This document shows positions 13,362 through 19,640 of a DNA stretch of 41,315 nt, piece by piece. Both the position numbers and the translations under genes were made by a program. The notes beneath the pieces were generated by a model, which had not been told where the DNA came from, ran no database searches, and saw nothing but the letters and a program-made list of their open reading frames with translations. How positions within the stretch are numbered: position 1 is the first letter of the stretch; each line of letters begins with the position of its first letter. This DNA is from a virus. The stretch is taken from positions 1 to 41,315 of IMG/VR virus record IMGVR_UViG_3300020020_000012; one strand, given 5' to 3'.

Positions 13362-13694
13362 TCAGCCATCTGAGCCCGTCCGATCCGAGCGCGGCGCCTG
13401 CTCGTCGGCTACGTCGCAAAGCAGCTGTGCCACGCGGTAGAGCCCTTCGCGGTTCAGCGACAGAAGCAGGTCTTTCACCGCGATCCCGCGCGCGGTCGAA
13501 CGCCGGTCGCGAATGGTTCGCTCATCGCATTCGGCGATGCGGGCAGCCTGCCGATTGCCACCCGTGACCTCGACTGCGTCGCCGTAGATCTGAGCGGCAC
13601 GGGCTTCGCAAAGAGCCTCCCTCGATGAGGAAACCTTCGCGATCCCAGGACCGAGTACAGCGTGAATGCGTGAGCGGACGTTGTGGTCAGCCAT
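13362..13694 (-). CDS. Putative HTH regulator, 110 aa
   Basis: The centre of the protein, GNRQAARIAECDERTIRDRR (about residues 45-64), looks like a helix-turn-helix of the kind that recognises DNA. It is followed by a helical C-terminal domain (VKDLLLSLNREGLYRVAQLL). Location between the Cro-like gene and integrase is where lambda-type phages place CII-like activators, so a switch role is plausible but not shown. ATG 13694 overlaps the upstream stop by TGATG. Confidence 0.6.
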   Translation of the reverse strand: MADHNVRSRIHAVLGPGIAKVSSSREALCEARAAQIYGDAVEVTGGNRQAARIAECDERTIRDRRSTARGIAVKDLLLSLNREGLYRVAQLLCDVADEQAPRSDRTGSDG

Positions 13695-13912
13695 CAGGCG
13701 CTCCCCTTCTGGCCGTTGTCGTTGTCGACGCGCTGCTCGAGCTCCTGCGCGCCGAGCTCCTCCGGCGTGCACTCGATAGGAAGGTCTTCGTCCGCATCGA
13801 GGCGGCGCCCCTGACGGCTCGCGCCCGCAAGGAACACGAAGACGCCGGCCAGGCCAACGAGTGCCACGAAGAGGGCCCCTAACCCGAATGCTGCGAAGTG
13901 GCTCATGTCCAT
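13694..13912 (-). CDS. Small single-span membrane protein, 72 aa
   Basis: One hydrophobic helix (about residues 5-29, AFGLGALFVALVGLAGVFVF) is followed by a basic turn (SRQGRR) and an acidic cytoplasmic tail (PIECTPEELGAQELEQRVDN). Two ATGs, at 13912 and 13906, are both possible. The early-operon position next to the repressor suggests a host-takeover, superinfection or regulatory role; nothing in the sequence decides this. Confidence 0.6.
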   Translation of the reverse strand: MDMSHFAAFGLGALFVALVGLAGVFVFLAGASRQGRRLDADEDLPIECTPEELGAQELEQRVDNDNGQKGSA

Positions 13913-13923
13913 TGCCGCCGCGG

Positions 13924-14187
13924 TCAATTTGGCCGCTCCGTCGCGGAACCCTTGTCGCTGTCGTCGAAGAGCATGTGGGCAACGACCGTGAGCTCCTGCT
14001 CGAGGTCCTGCACCTGGCAGCAGAGCGAGGCGGCGACGGCGTCCGTCTCGAAGGAGCGCGCCTCGGAAGCAGCAAGACGGGTCTCGAGCAGCACGAGACG
14101 GTCCGCGATGCGGACGTACTCGCGGAGACCGAGCAGCGCGCCGCCGACAGCGGAGGCCACCGCGAGACTGAAGACGATGCCGATCAT
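13924..14187 (-). CDS. Membrane-anchored coiled-coil protein, 87 aa
   Basis: An N-terminal hydrophobic helix (IGIVFSLAVASAVGGALLGL) is followed by a long heptad-like helix (ADRLVLLETRLAASEARSFE, DLEQELTVVAHMLFD). Two adjacent cysteines (CC) lie in the middle. This N-in anchor plus coiled coil is a common plan in phage early membrane proteins and i-spanins, but the gene is in the early operon. The function is unknown. The gap to the Cro-like gene is 3 bases. Confidence 0.6.
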   Translation of the reverse strand: MIGIVFSLAVASAVGGALLGLREYVRIADRLVLLETRLAASEARSFETDAVAASLCCQVQDLEQELTVVAHMLFDDSDKGSATERPN

Positions 14188-14190
14188 CGC

Positions 14191-14496
14191 TCAGCCGTGC
14201 GTCCCGGTGGTAGGCTCGGAGTCCGTATCCTCTGCGCCGGTACGCTCGGACGCGGGCGGCATCTCTTCTTCGACCGGCTCGTCCCAGTCGAGCAGCGCGA
14301 TCGCGAACTTCTTCTCGAGCTTCATGCGCTCGGCGGTCTGCGGCACGCGCCACCCGGAGGCCCAGCGAGAAACGAGTTGCGGCGTGCAGTCGAGCTCGCG
14401 GGCCAGGTCGGCGGTGGTCTTCGGTTTCGCCAGCGCCTTCGCGAGCGCAACGGAGCCCCTCGAGGGCTTCTGTCTGTGGTGCGGGTTCGGAGGCAT
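14191..14496 (-). CDS. Cro-like HTH repressor, first gene of the minus-strand early operon, 101 aa
   Basis: The HTH lies in the middle: TTADLARELDCTPQLVSRWA (about residues 27-46) with a following wing/helix (GWRVPQTAERMKLEKKF). The C-terminal third is acidic and probably disordered. The start ATG 14496 is 7 bases from the -10-like box of the promoter at 14533-14504, with no Shine-Dalgarno sequence, so translation of a leaderless mRNA is likely. It faces away from the CI-like gene, as cro does from cI in lambda, and shares operator sequences with the opposite early promoter. Confidence 0.75.
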   Translation of the reverse strand: MPPNPHHRQKPSRGSVALAKALAKPKTTADLARELDCTPQLVSRWASGWRVPQTAERMKLEKKFAIALLDWDEPVEEEMPPASERTGAEDTDSEPTTGTHG

Positions 14497-14536
14497 ACCC
14501 AGAACCCTAGTGCCTCATGGTCACCGGTGTCTAGTG
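14494..14536 (-). promoter_or_regulatory. Early promoter/operator for the Cro-like operon (PR-like)
   Basis: On the minus strand TAGACA (14533-14528) and TAGGGT (14509-14504) are 18 bases apart, and ATG follows 7 bases after the -10 box. The spacer carries CACCGGTGACC. A second ACCGGTGACCA lies 17 bases upstream (about 14536-14546), giving tandem operators. The 43-base unit matches 39 of 43 bases of the unit at 15210-15252 in opposite orientation. Confidence 0.7.
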
Positions 14537-14597
14537 GTCACCGGTCGCGGGTCGTTGATTCCTCACCGCCCACTGGGCACCATTCGGCGAACAGGTA

Positions 14598-14924
14598 ATG
14601 GCTGCGTCAAAGAAAACATGGTCTCCGGAATTGAAGGGTGCCGGTAAGCGCGCCCGCATCGCTCGGGAGCTCAAGAAGCTCGGCGTCCGTGAAGCCGCAG
14701 ACGCGATAGGGATCCACCACTCCACCATCTCGCGGTTCGAGGACGGTGAGCGCCTCATCGACTTCGATCCCCTAATCGCCCTGTCGAAGTTGTACGGCGT
14801 GTCGGTGGGATGGATCCTCGCCGAGGACGTCCCCCTGAGCGCCCCCGCGAAGAAGACAGACCTGCCCCCGGACGGGCCCGCTCCTACCCCCGTCGGCGAC
14901 CGACGGCGCCGCAAGACCGGTTAG
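14598..14924 (+). CDS. CI-like lysogeny repressor, 108 aa
   Basis: This is a putative repressor that keeps the two early operons silent. It has an HTH_3/XRE-type domain: REAADAIGIHHSTISRFEDG (about residues 31-50) and DPLIALSKLYGVSVGWILAE. A short Pro-rich and basic tail follows (after about 80). It lacks a LexA-like S24 peptidase domain, so RecA-triggered self-cleavage is not expected; induction must work differently or by an antirepressor. It lies between the two operator units and is transcribed toward the PL-like one, as cI is in lambda. ATG 14598 is preceded by AACAGGTA (a weak Shine-Dalgarno). Confidence 0.8.
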   Translation: MAASKKTWSPELKGAGKRARIARELKKLGVREAADAIGIHHSTISRFEDGERLIDFDPLIALSKLYGVSVGWILAEDVPLSAPAKKTDLPPDGPAPTPVGDRRRRKTG

Positions 14925-15140
14925 GGCCACCCCGGCCTCCTGGAGCTGACTCACGACCCGGGCTTGGCTTCCGCGCGCGTACGCGACGGCCCCACGCCCG
15001 ACGTAGACGACGGCGCGGCATCCAGCCCCCTCCCTGGTAATTACTGCGAGGATCATCGGCCCCGACACCCTAAATGGGTCAGGGGTCGCACGGAAGGCCA
15101 CACAAGGTCCGGCCTCGTAATCGGTCGCAGGCTTACTCAC
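14772..15140 (-). CDS. Possible antisense ORF between the repressor and the PL-like promoter, 122 aa
   Basis: This minus-strand frame runs from GTG 15140 to 14772 and overlaps the repressor's C-terminal coding region by 153 bases. Its first 75 residues look protein-like (PMILAVITREGAGCRAVVYV, GSQARVVSQLQEAGVALTGL) with mixed helices and strands. The rest is the complement of the repressor gene. No Shine-Dalgarno or promoter is evident. The rest of 14925-15209 holds no better gene. In lambda this slot, between cI and PL, holds the rexAB exclusion genes. I am not confident it is translated. Confidence 0.35.
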   Translation of the reverse strand: MSKPATDYEAGPCVAFRATPDPFRVSGPMILAVITREGAGCRAVVYVGRGAVAYARGSQARVVSQLQEAGVALTGLAAPSVADGGRSGPVRGQVCLLRGGAQGDVLGEDPSHRHAVQLRQGD

Positions 15141-15209
15141 AGGGAAACTCCGCTGGTGAGGAGGTCTGAATCGGCCCCTGCGCTCGTTGGTGAAAATAGT
15201 TGTGGTGCC

Positions 15210-15252
15210 CACTAGACACCGGTGACCAATGGGCACTAGGGTTCTGGGCATG
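15210..15252 (+). promoter_or_regulatory. Early promoter/operator for the plus-strand early operon (PL-like)
   Basis: TAGACA (15213-15218) and TAGGGT (15237-15242) are 18 bases apart, and ATG 15250 is 7 bases downstream, so the mRNA would be leaderless. The operator-like ACACCGGTGACCA (15216-15228) lies in the spacer. Upstream, GGTGCCCA (15203-15210) is a one-base variant of the second operator half seen in the PR-like unit. Confidence 0.7.
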
Positions 15253-15486
15253 GAGCCTACGACAACCTTCCACGCGCTCGACGCGGAGCTTTCCGCGGCT
15301 GGCGAGGCGCGTGACGCAGTAAGCCTCGACATTCACGCCGCCCCCTGCGGCCTGTGCAAAGGCGTCGGCGCCGTCGTCGTCTGGCACGAGCCGGGCGAGG
15401 CCGCGGAGTTCGTTCCGGCCTTCGACGAGTACAGCCCCGGCCAGACGCCGTGCCCCCGCTGCGCGGACCTGGAGGACTACCGATGA
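15250..15486 (+). CDS. Zinc-binding hypothetical protein, first gene of the plus early operon, 78 aa
   Basis: Two C-x-x-C knuckles (CGLC near residue 37, CPRC near residue 71) suggest a zinc ribbon. ATG 15250 is chosen because it sits exactly where the homologous promoter places the Cro-like start; ATG 15229 in the same frame lies inside the operator. First genes of such operons are often regulators (lambda N is in this place), but no antiterminator motif is visible. Confidence 0.65.
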   Translation: MEPTTTFHALDAELSAAGEARDAVSLDIHAAPCGLCKGVGAVVVWHEPGEAAEFVPAFDEYSPGQTPCPRCADLEDYR

Positions 15487-15677
15487 GCTCGCCGCGCTAC
15501 GTCATCGACCGCATGGGCATCGAGCTCCACGAGGCGCCCAACTTCTACCAGGCGGTGGCCTTCGTGAAGAGCCTCACGGACACCCGCGGGATCCGGGTCG
15601 TGAACTACGACCAGGCCGACGAGGGCGACGACGGTCTGACCGACGGCGAGCGCGAGCGCCTGGAGCAACTGCTGTGA
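15483..15677 (+). CDS. Hypothetical protein, 64 aa
   Basis: This is a small alpha/beta protein (RYVIDRMGIELHEAPNFYQ, GIRVVNYDQ) with a very acidic C-terminal helix (DEGDDGLTDGERERLEQLL). ATG 15483 overlaps the stop of the zinc-binding protein. No family is recognised. Confidence 0.55.
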   Translation: MSSPRYVIDRMGIELHEAPNFYQAVAFVKSLTDTRGIRVVNYDQADEGDDGLTDGERERLEQLL

Positions 15678-15859
15678 GCGCCGTCCTTGCCGACGAGGCG
15701 CCCCCGACGAGCCGCTACCCGGTGCTCGCGACGACGGCGGAGCTGGACCGGCTCATCGACGAGACGCGGGACGCCATCATTGCGAACGACGACATCCGCG
15801 CCTTGCGGGTGACCGACGAGCTGCGGGCGCTCGCCCACAGGATGCGAGGAACCCTATGA
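15674..15859 (+). CDS. Hypothetical helical protein, 61 aa
   Basis: After a short Pro-rich start, residues 20-58 form a continuous amphipathic helix pattern (TTAELDRLIDETRDAIIAND, IRALRVTDELRALAHRM). GTG 15674 overlaps the previous stop by GTGA. The function is unknown. Confidence 0.55.
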   Translation: MSAVLADEAPPTSRYPVLATTAELDRLIDETRDAIIANDDIRALRVTDELRALAHRMRGTL

Positions 15860-16065
15860 CCGCCCACAACCTAGCCCGATACGACGCGCCGACGGGCGAC
15901 GACCTGCGCGCGCAGATTGCCGAGCTGACGGAGCGCATCCGGTTCCACCGCGCGCTGGGCGCCTGGCAGCTGTGCAATATCCTCGAGGTCGACCGGGCGA
16001 ACACGGTCCGGGCGCTCCGGAGGCTGGAGAGCGAGCCGGTCAGCGTCGTTAGGAGGGTGCCGTGA
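15856..16065 (+). CDS. Possible small HTH protein, 69 aa
   Basis: The C-terminal part, LGAWQLCNILEVDRANTVRA (about residues 34-53), could be a helix-turn-helix, preceded by a helix of the form LRAQIAELTERIRFHR. ATG 15856 overlaps the previous stop by ATGA. A DNA-binding role is an inference only. Confidence 0.5.
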   Translation: MTAHNLARYDAPTGDDLRAQIAELTERIRFHRALGAWQLCNILEVDRANTVRALRRLESEPVSVVRRVP

Positions 16066-16271
16066 GCCCCGCGCTGGCCGGCGCTGTCGCCGAGGTCGTC
16101 AAGACGCGGACGACGGCGGCGCTGAGGAAGGCGGCGCTGGACGTGCCGCCGGACCGCATGGGCGAGTACTGCGAGTTCCTGGTGCTCGTCGCGTACGAGC
16201 TCGCGAAGCTGGGCAGTTCGATGACGGCCGAGGTGCTCGCCCTACGCCTCGAGCTTGGGGGCACGTCGTGA
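16062..16271 (+). CDS. Hypothetical helical protein, 69 aa
   Basis: The sequence is nearly all helical (PALAGAVAEVVKTRTTAALR, MGEYCEFLVLVAYELAKLG). GTG 16062 overlaps the upstream stop by GTGA and an AGGAGG-like sequence lies just before it (taggagggtgccGTG). No family is recognised. Confidence 0.55.
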   Translation: MSPALAGAVAEVVKTRTTAALRKAALDVPPDRMGEYCEFLVLVAYELAKLGSSMTAEVLALRLELGGTS

Positions 16272-16909
16272 ACTACCCGGACGGGCTCCTCTCGATCGCC
16301 TTGGATATGACAATGAGCTTCTCTTGGCCGCTCCCGTTCGCCGTTGAACAAGGCGGGAAGCGGTGGGCCGTGTTCACCGACGGACATGCGCTTCTGGCGC
16401 TGGATGAGCCCACCGTCGTTGACGAGGCCGACACGAGCTCCAGAATCGGCGCGGACTGCGCGCGTTTCCTTGCCGAAACCAGAGGCGACGGTGAGCTTTT
16501 GGATCTGAGTATCGCCGCCGAATGGATCGAGCGTAGCCGAGTGGCCTGCGACGAATGCGACGGAACGCGCCGCAAAGATTGCCCACGATGCGACGCCAAG
16601 GGGTCACTGCGACATGATTGTTCGTGCCGGCACTGCCACTTCGCCGGCCGCGAGGAATGCGAGTTCTGCGACGGTGACGGCTGGCTCGAATGCCCATGCC
16701 TGACCCGAGTGTTCGGGGTTTCGTTCAACGGAAAGCCGTTCAGCCTGAACCTCTTGCGCCGCACCGTAGGGAGGCTGTCTGGCGTCGCAACATGGCACTC
16801 GAACGAGAATGACCGCTCGCAGGCGATTCGCGGCGACGGGTGGGCGCTGCTCCTGATGCCGATCCGCAACGGCGAGACGCTCCACGCCAAGTTCCCGGAG
16901 GCCAAGTGA
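16268..16909 (+). CDS. DnaJ-type zinc-finger protein, 213 aa
   Basis: Residues about 97-145 contain repeated Cys knuckles of the DnaJ central type: CDECDGTRRKDCPRCDAKG, then CSCRHCHFAGREECEFCDGD. No J-domain (HPD) is present, so it does not look like a true Hsp40. The N-terminal 95 residues hold a beta-rich segment (KRWAVFTDGHALLALDEP). A chaperone-like or nucleic-acid/protein-binding role is possible. GTG 16268 overlaps the previous stop. Confidence 0.65.
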   Translation: MNYPDGLLSIALDMTMSFSWPLPFAVEQGGKRWAVFTDGHALLALDEPTVVDEADTSSRIGADCARFLAETRGDGELLDLSIAAEWIERSRVACDECDGTRRKDCPRCDAKGSLRHDCSCRHCHFAGREECEFCDGDGWLECPCLTRVFGVSFNGKPFSLNLLRRTVGRLSGVATWHSNENDRSQAIRGDGWALLLMPIRNGETLHAKFPEAK

Positions 16910-17082
16910 GCGCCGCGGACTTCCGCCGGCAGCACGGGCGCGCGGTCTGCATGACGGCGAGCACGTTCTTCGCGGCCTTCCCGTGGGCAGGGGCGTGGAT
17001 GGTCAAGGACTGGGTAGGCGAGATTGCGCTGTGCCTGCAGATGGGCACGAAGGCGCGGAGCATGAGGGGAGGCGATTCCTGA
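16906..17082 (+). CDS. Hypothetical protein, 58 aa
   Basis: A weakly hydrophobic stretch (TASTFFAAFPWAGAWMVKDW) suggests a membrane or surface-binding segment. The first 18 bases, gtgagcgccgcggacttc, are the same as the first 18 bases of the MazG-like gene at 2557, so both proteins begin VSAADF. The GTG overlaps the preceding stop. The function is unknown. Confidence 0.5.
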   Translation: MSAADFRRQHGRAVCMTASTFFAAFPWAGAWMVKDWVGEIALCLQMGTKARSMRGGDS

Positions 17083-17687
17083 TGGCAACCGGGTACACGA
17101 ATCCAGTCAAAGAAGGAAAAGTGACATTCGCGCAGTTCGTCTGGGTCTGCGCGCGAGCGTTCGGCGCACTGATCGAGATCCGCGACGACGGCCTGGACGC
17201 CCCGATCCCGGAGTCGTTCCAGCCGTCGAAGTACTACAAGGAATCCGTCGACCGAGCCGAAGCCGCGCTACGGGCTCTCGAGGAGATGACGGAAACTGAC
17301 ATCGAGCGCGCCGCGGTCGCCGAACGCGAAGCCGCCGCGGATTCGGCCGCCAGAATCGCGGCGGAGCGGCAGGTGAGCGAACGGCGCTATCTGGAAATGC
17401 TCTCACGTGTGGAGGCATGGGAGCCGCCCACGACGGAACACGCCGGGCTGAAAGAGTTCATGATCGCGCAGCTTACAGAATCGATCGAGTGGGATTGCAA
17501 GCCGTGGCGCTTCGAGTCGGCTCCGCCCAAGACGGTCGCGCAGTGGCGCGCCGATGAGTTCGAGCGTCGTCGCGCGGCACTGGCTCGCGCTCGGGAGTCG
17601 CTCGCCGATGAGCTGAAACGCATCAAGTCGCGGAACGACTGGCTCGCGGCACTGCGGAAGTCCGTGCCGTACGAGAGGGCACCATGA
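17082..17687 (+). CDS. Coiled-coil hypothetical protein, 201 aa
   Basis: Long charged helices dominate, with few prolines: RAEAALRALEEMTETDIERA, VAEREAAADSAARIAAERQV and RRAALARARESLADELKRIK. The centre contains EAWEPPTTEHAGLKEFMIAQ, a short linker often seen in phage proteins that end in a helical bundle. ATG 17082 shares one base with the preceding stop (TGATG). The function is unknown. Confidence 0.6.
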   Translation: MATGYTNPVKEGKVTFAQFVWVCARAFGALIEIRDDGLDAPIPESFQPSKYYKESVDRAEAALRALEEMTETDIERAAVAEREAAADSAARIAAERQVSERRYLEMLSRVEAWEPPTTEHAGLKEFMIAQLTESIEWDCKPWRFESAPPKTVAQWRADEFERRRAALARARESLADELKRIKSRNDWLAALRKSVPYERAP

Positions 17688-17884
17688 CGCTGCGCCTTCT
17701 CCTAGTCGCGAAGGCCAGCGAGATGCGCCGCTTTGCGGGCCGTCCGAGCCACGAGATTTACGCCGCCGTTGAGGACCTGGAGCGGCACGCGGACTCGCTT
17801 CGGGAGCAGGCGGGAAGGTTGCGCGCGCTGGCGGACTTGGCGCTCGCGTCGGAGCTCGGGAAGAGCGTCGGAGGTGTGAAGTGA
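17684..17884 (+). CDS. Hypothetical helical protein, 66 aa
   Basis: Two amphipathic helices (KASEMRRFAGRPSHEIYAAV and RHADSLREQAGRLRALADLA) form a possible coiled coil. ATG 17684 overlaps the previous stop by ATGA and the gene overlaps the exonuclease-annealase start. Position just before the recombination gene hints at a link, without sequence support. Confidence 0.55.
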   Translation: MTLRLLLVAKASEMRRFAGRPSHEIYAAVEDLERHADSLREQAGRLRALADLALASELGKSVGGVK

Positions 17885-19443
17885 AGCTGCTACTCGTGGA
17901 CTTTTCGGGTGTCTGGAGAATGCACTGGCACGCATCTGCGGATCAGGAGGTCTCTGCCGCCTACGAGAAAACCGTCTCGCGGGTGCGCGCTCTCGCCGCG
18001 GAGCACGATCGGACGGTCATCTGCTGCGACGCCCCGCCATACCGGCGGAAGGAGCTGTCGCCCGCCTACAAGAGCGATCGCGAGCCGCCGACGCAGGCAA
18101 TGATCGAGCAGGGGCGCCGGACCGTCTACCGCCTGGAGCAGGACGGCCACCTCATCTGGCGCGTGAAGGGATTCGAAGCTGACGACGTCGTGGCTAGCGC
18201 CGTGAAGTGGGCGCGCGACAACGCCACGCAAACGACGATAGCGAGTTCTGACAAAGACCTTATGCAGTGTGTCAGTGACTCGCATCGGATCACGCAGTAC
18301 TCGTTCGCCGCCGACAAGACATTCGCGGAGGCGGACGTCATCGCGAAGTTTGGCGTCCACCCGAAGGACATGGGCGACTGGCTCGCGCTCGTCGGGGACA
18401 AGAGCGACGGAATCGCGGGTGTCCCGGGCGTAGGGCCCAAGACAGCAGCGAAGTGGCTCGCTGAGTGGGGCAGCCTCGCGGGCATCTTCGACAACGCCGA
18501 CCAGCTGGAACCGAAGGGCCTATCGCTGAAGTTCTACGAGGCGCGAGACGCGGTGAGGCTGGCGCGCAAGCTCGTGACGCTGGACGACTCGCTGGAGTTG
18601 CCGTTCGGCGACGTGCTCAAGGCGGCGGAAGTGAAGCCGCTGAACGACGCAGGGGCTTTCCCGGAAGAAAAGGAAGAGGAGCAGGACATGACCGATGACG
18701 ACGCGGCCGACATGATAAGCGGGCCACCGAAGAGCGAACCAAAGAACGATTCTGAGCCACCGCCGCCGCCTCAGGACAAGGCGCCGCCGGCGGTGAAGCT
18801 TGTGGCGACACCAAAGGCAGACACGAAGTCGGCGCCGACTGAGACGGCGCTCGCGACCATGGCTCCGGTGGAGTGGTCGATGCAGCTGGAGCCGCGCGCG
18901 TCCGCGGGCGCGTGGTGGCTTGCCCAGAAGCTGGAAGACTCCAGGATGTATCCGCAGTTCGGGAACGCGGCCGGCATCTACGCGATGCTGCTCCGTGGCC
19001 GCGCGCTCGGGCTGGACGCGACGACCGCGCTCGCTTCCTTCCACAACATCAAGGGCAAGATCGCGATGCATGCCGACCTCATCGAGGCGCTGGTGCTCCG
19101 CAGCGGGAAGGCCGAGTACTTCGACTGCATCGAGACGACTAGCAAGAAAGCCGTCTACGAGACGAAGCGGAAGGGCTCCCGCAACAAGCTGCGCATCGAG
19201 TTCACCATCGAGGACGCCTGGCAAGCGGACTTGGTCACGAAGGACCAGCGCGGGCAGGACGGCTTCCGCGGTGTCGGCGACAAGGGGCCGTCGAACTGGG
19301 ACAAGTACCGCTCGACGATGCTCCGCCACCGCTGCAAAACGCAGCTTGCACGCGCGGTCTACGCTGACGTCGTGCTCGGCCTCTACATGCCGGAAGAGCT
19401 CGGCGGCGAAGGCGTCATCGACGCGGAATACGAGGTAGCATGA
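17881..19443 (+). CDS. Fusion of 5'-3' exonuclease (FEN-like) and RecT-like annealing protein, 520 aa
   Basis: Residues 1-250 form a FEN/PolA-type 5'-3' exonuclease: D7 in LLVDFSG, D50 in CCDAP, YKSDREPP (about 63-70), FEADD (E99, D101, D102), SSDKD (D124, D126), GDKSDGIAGVPGVGPKTAAK (D173, D176 and the helix-3-turn-helix). Residues 252-328 are an acidic, Pro-rich linker. Residues 330-505 match RecT-family single-strand annealing proteins: GRALGLDATTALASFHNIKG, IAMHADLIEALVLRSG, YETKRKGS and SNWDKYRSTMLRHRCKTQLA. Exonuclease and annealase are usually separate genes (lambda Exo/Beta, RecE/RecT). A strong internal ribosome binding site precedes Met270, so a second, shorter product is likely. 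GTGA overlap sets the start. Confidence 0.88.
   Translation: MKLLLVDFSGVWRMHWHASADQEVSAAYEKTVSRVRALAAEHDRTVICCDAPPYRRKELSPAYKSDREPPTQAMIEQGRRTVYRLEQDGHLIWRVKGFEADDVVASAVKWARDNATQTTIASSDKDLMQCVSDSHRITQYSFAADKTFAEADVIAKFGVHPKDMGDWLALVGDKSDGIAGVPGVGPKTAAKWLAEWGSLAGIFDNADQLEPKGLSLKFYEARDAVRLARKLVTLDDSLELPFGDVLKAAEVKPLNDAGAFPEEKEEEQDMTDDDAADMISGPPKSEPKNDSEPPPPPQDKAPPAVKLVATPKADTKSAPTETALATMAPVEWSMQLEPRASAGAWWLAQKLEDSRMYPQFGNAAGIYAMLLRGRALGLDATTALASFHNIKGKIAMHADLIEALVLRSGKAEYFDCIETTSKKAVYETKRKGSRNKLRIEFTIEDAWQADLVTKDQRGQDGFRGVGDKGPSNWDKYRSTMLRHRCKTQLARAVYADVVLGLYMPEELGGEGVIDAEYEVA
18674..18690 (+). promoter_or_regulatory. Internal ribosome binding site and start codon within the fusion gene
   Basis: AGGAAGAGGAG ends 6 bases before an in-frame ATG at 18688-18690, the codon for Met270. 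This is among the strongest Shine-Dalgarno sequences in the genome. Initiation here would give a 251 aa protein with only the linker and the annealing domain. The purine run also encodes the acidic linker (EEKEEEQ), so coding could explain part of it. Confidence 0.6.
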
Positions 19444-19640
19444 GAAAGCGTTGCCTCATCTGTCGCGAGGCGAAGCCGCTCGACGCCTTCCACCTCGACG
19501 CGAGGAATGCCGACGGGAGGCGCCCGGAGTGCGGGCCGTGTCGCAACACGCGGAACCGGCAGCTCGACGGCGGTGCGCAGCGGTACCGTCCGTGGCAGGT
19601 TGCCAACGCCGCGAAGTACTTGCCGGAGGACGGACGATGA
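19440..19640 (+). CDS. Small zinc-finger protein, 66 aa (recombination-endonuclease-VII-like N-terminus)
   Basis: The sequence RKRCLICREAKPLDAFHLDA, then NADGRRPECGPCRNTRNRQ, is a common phage motif with two C-x-x-C pairs and a DGR turn. It is found at the start of endonuclease-VII/HNH-related proteins. The catalytic part is missing here, so the protein is probably a binding module. ATG 19440 overlaps the fusion gene's stop. Confidence 0.65.
   Translation: MRKRCLICREAKPLDAFHLDARNADGRRPECGPCRNTRNRQLDGGAQRYRPWQVANAAKYLPEDGR

Noticed and set aside
14964-15215. Plus-strand 83-codon frame between the repressor and the PL-like promoter
   Set aside because: It runs into the operator, has an Arg/Pro/His-rich shadow composition and no ribosome binding site.
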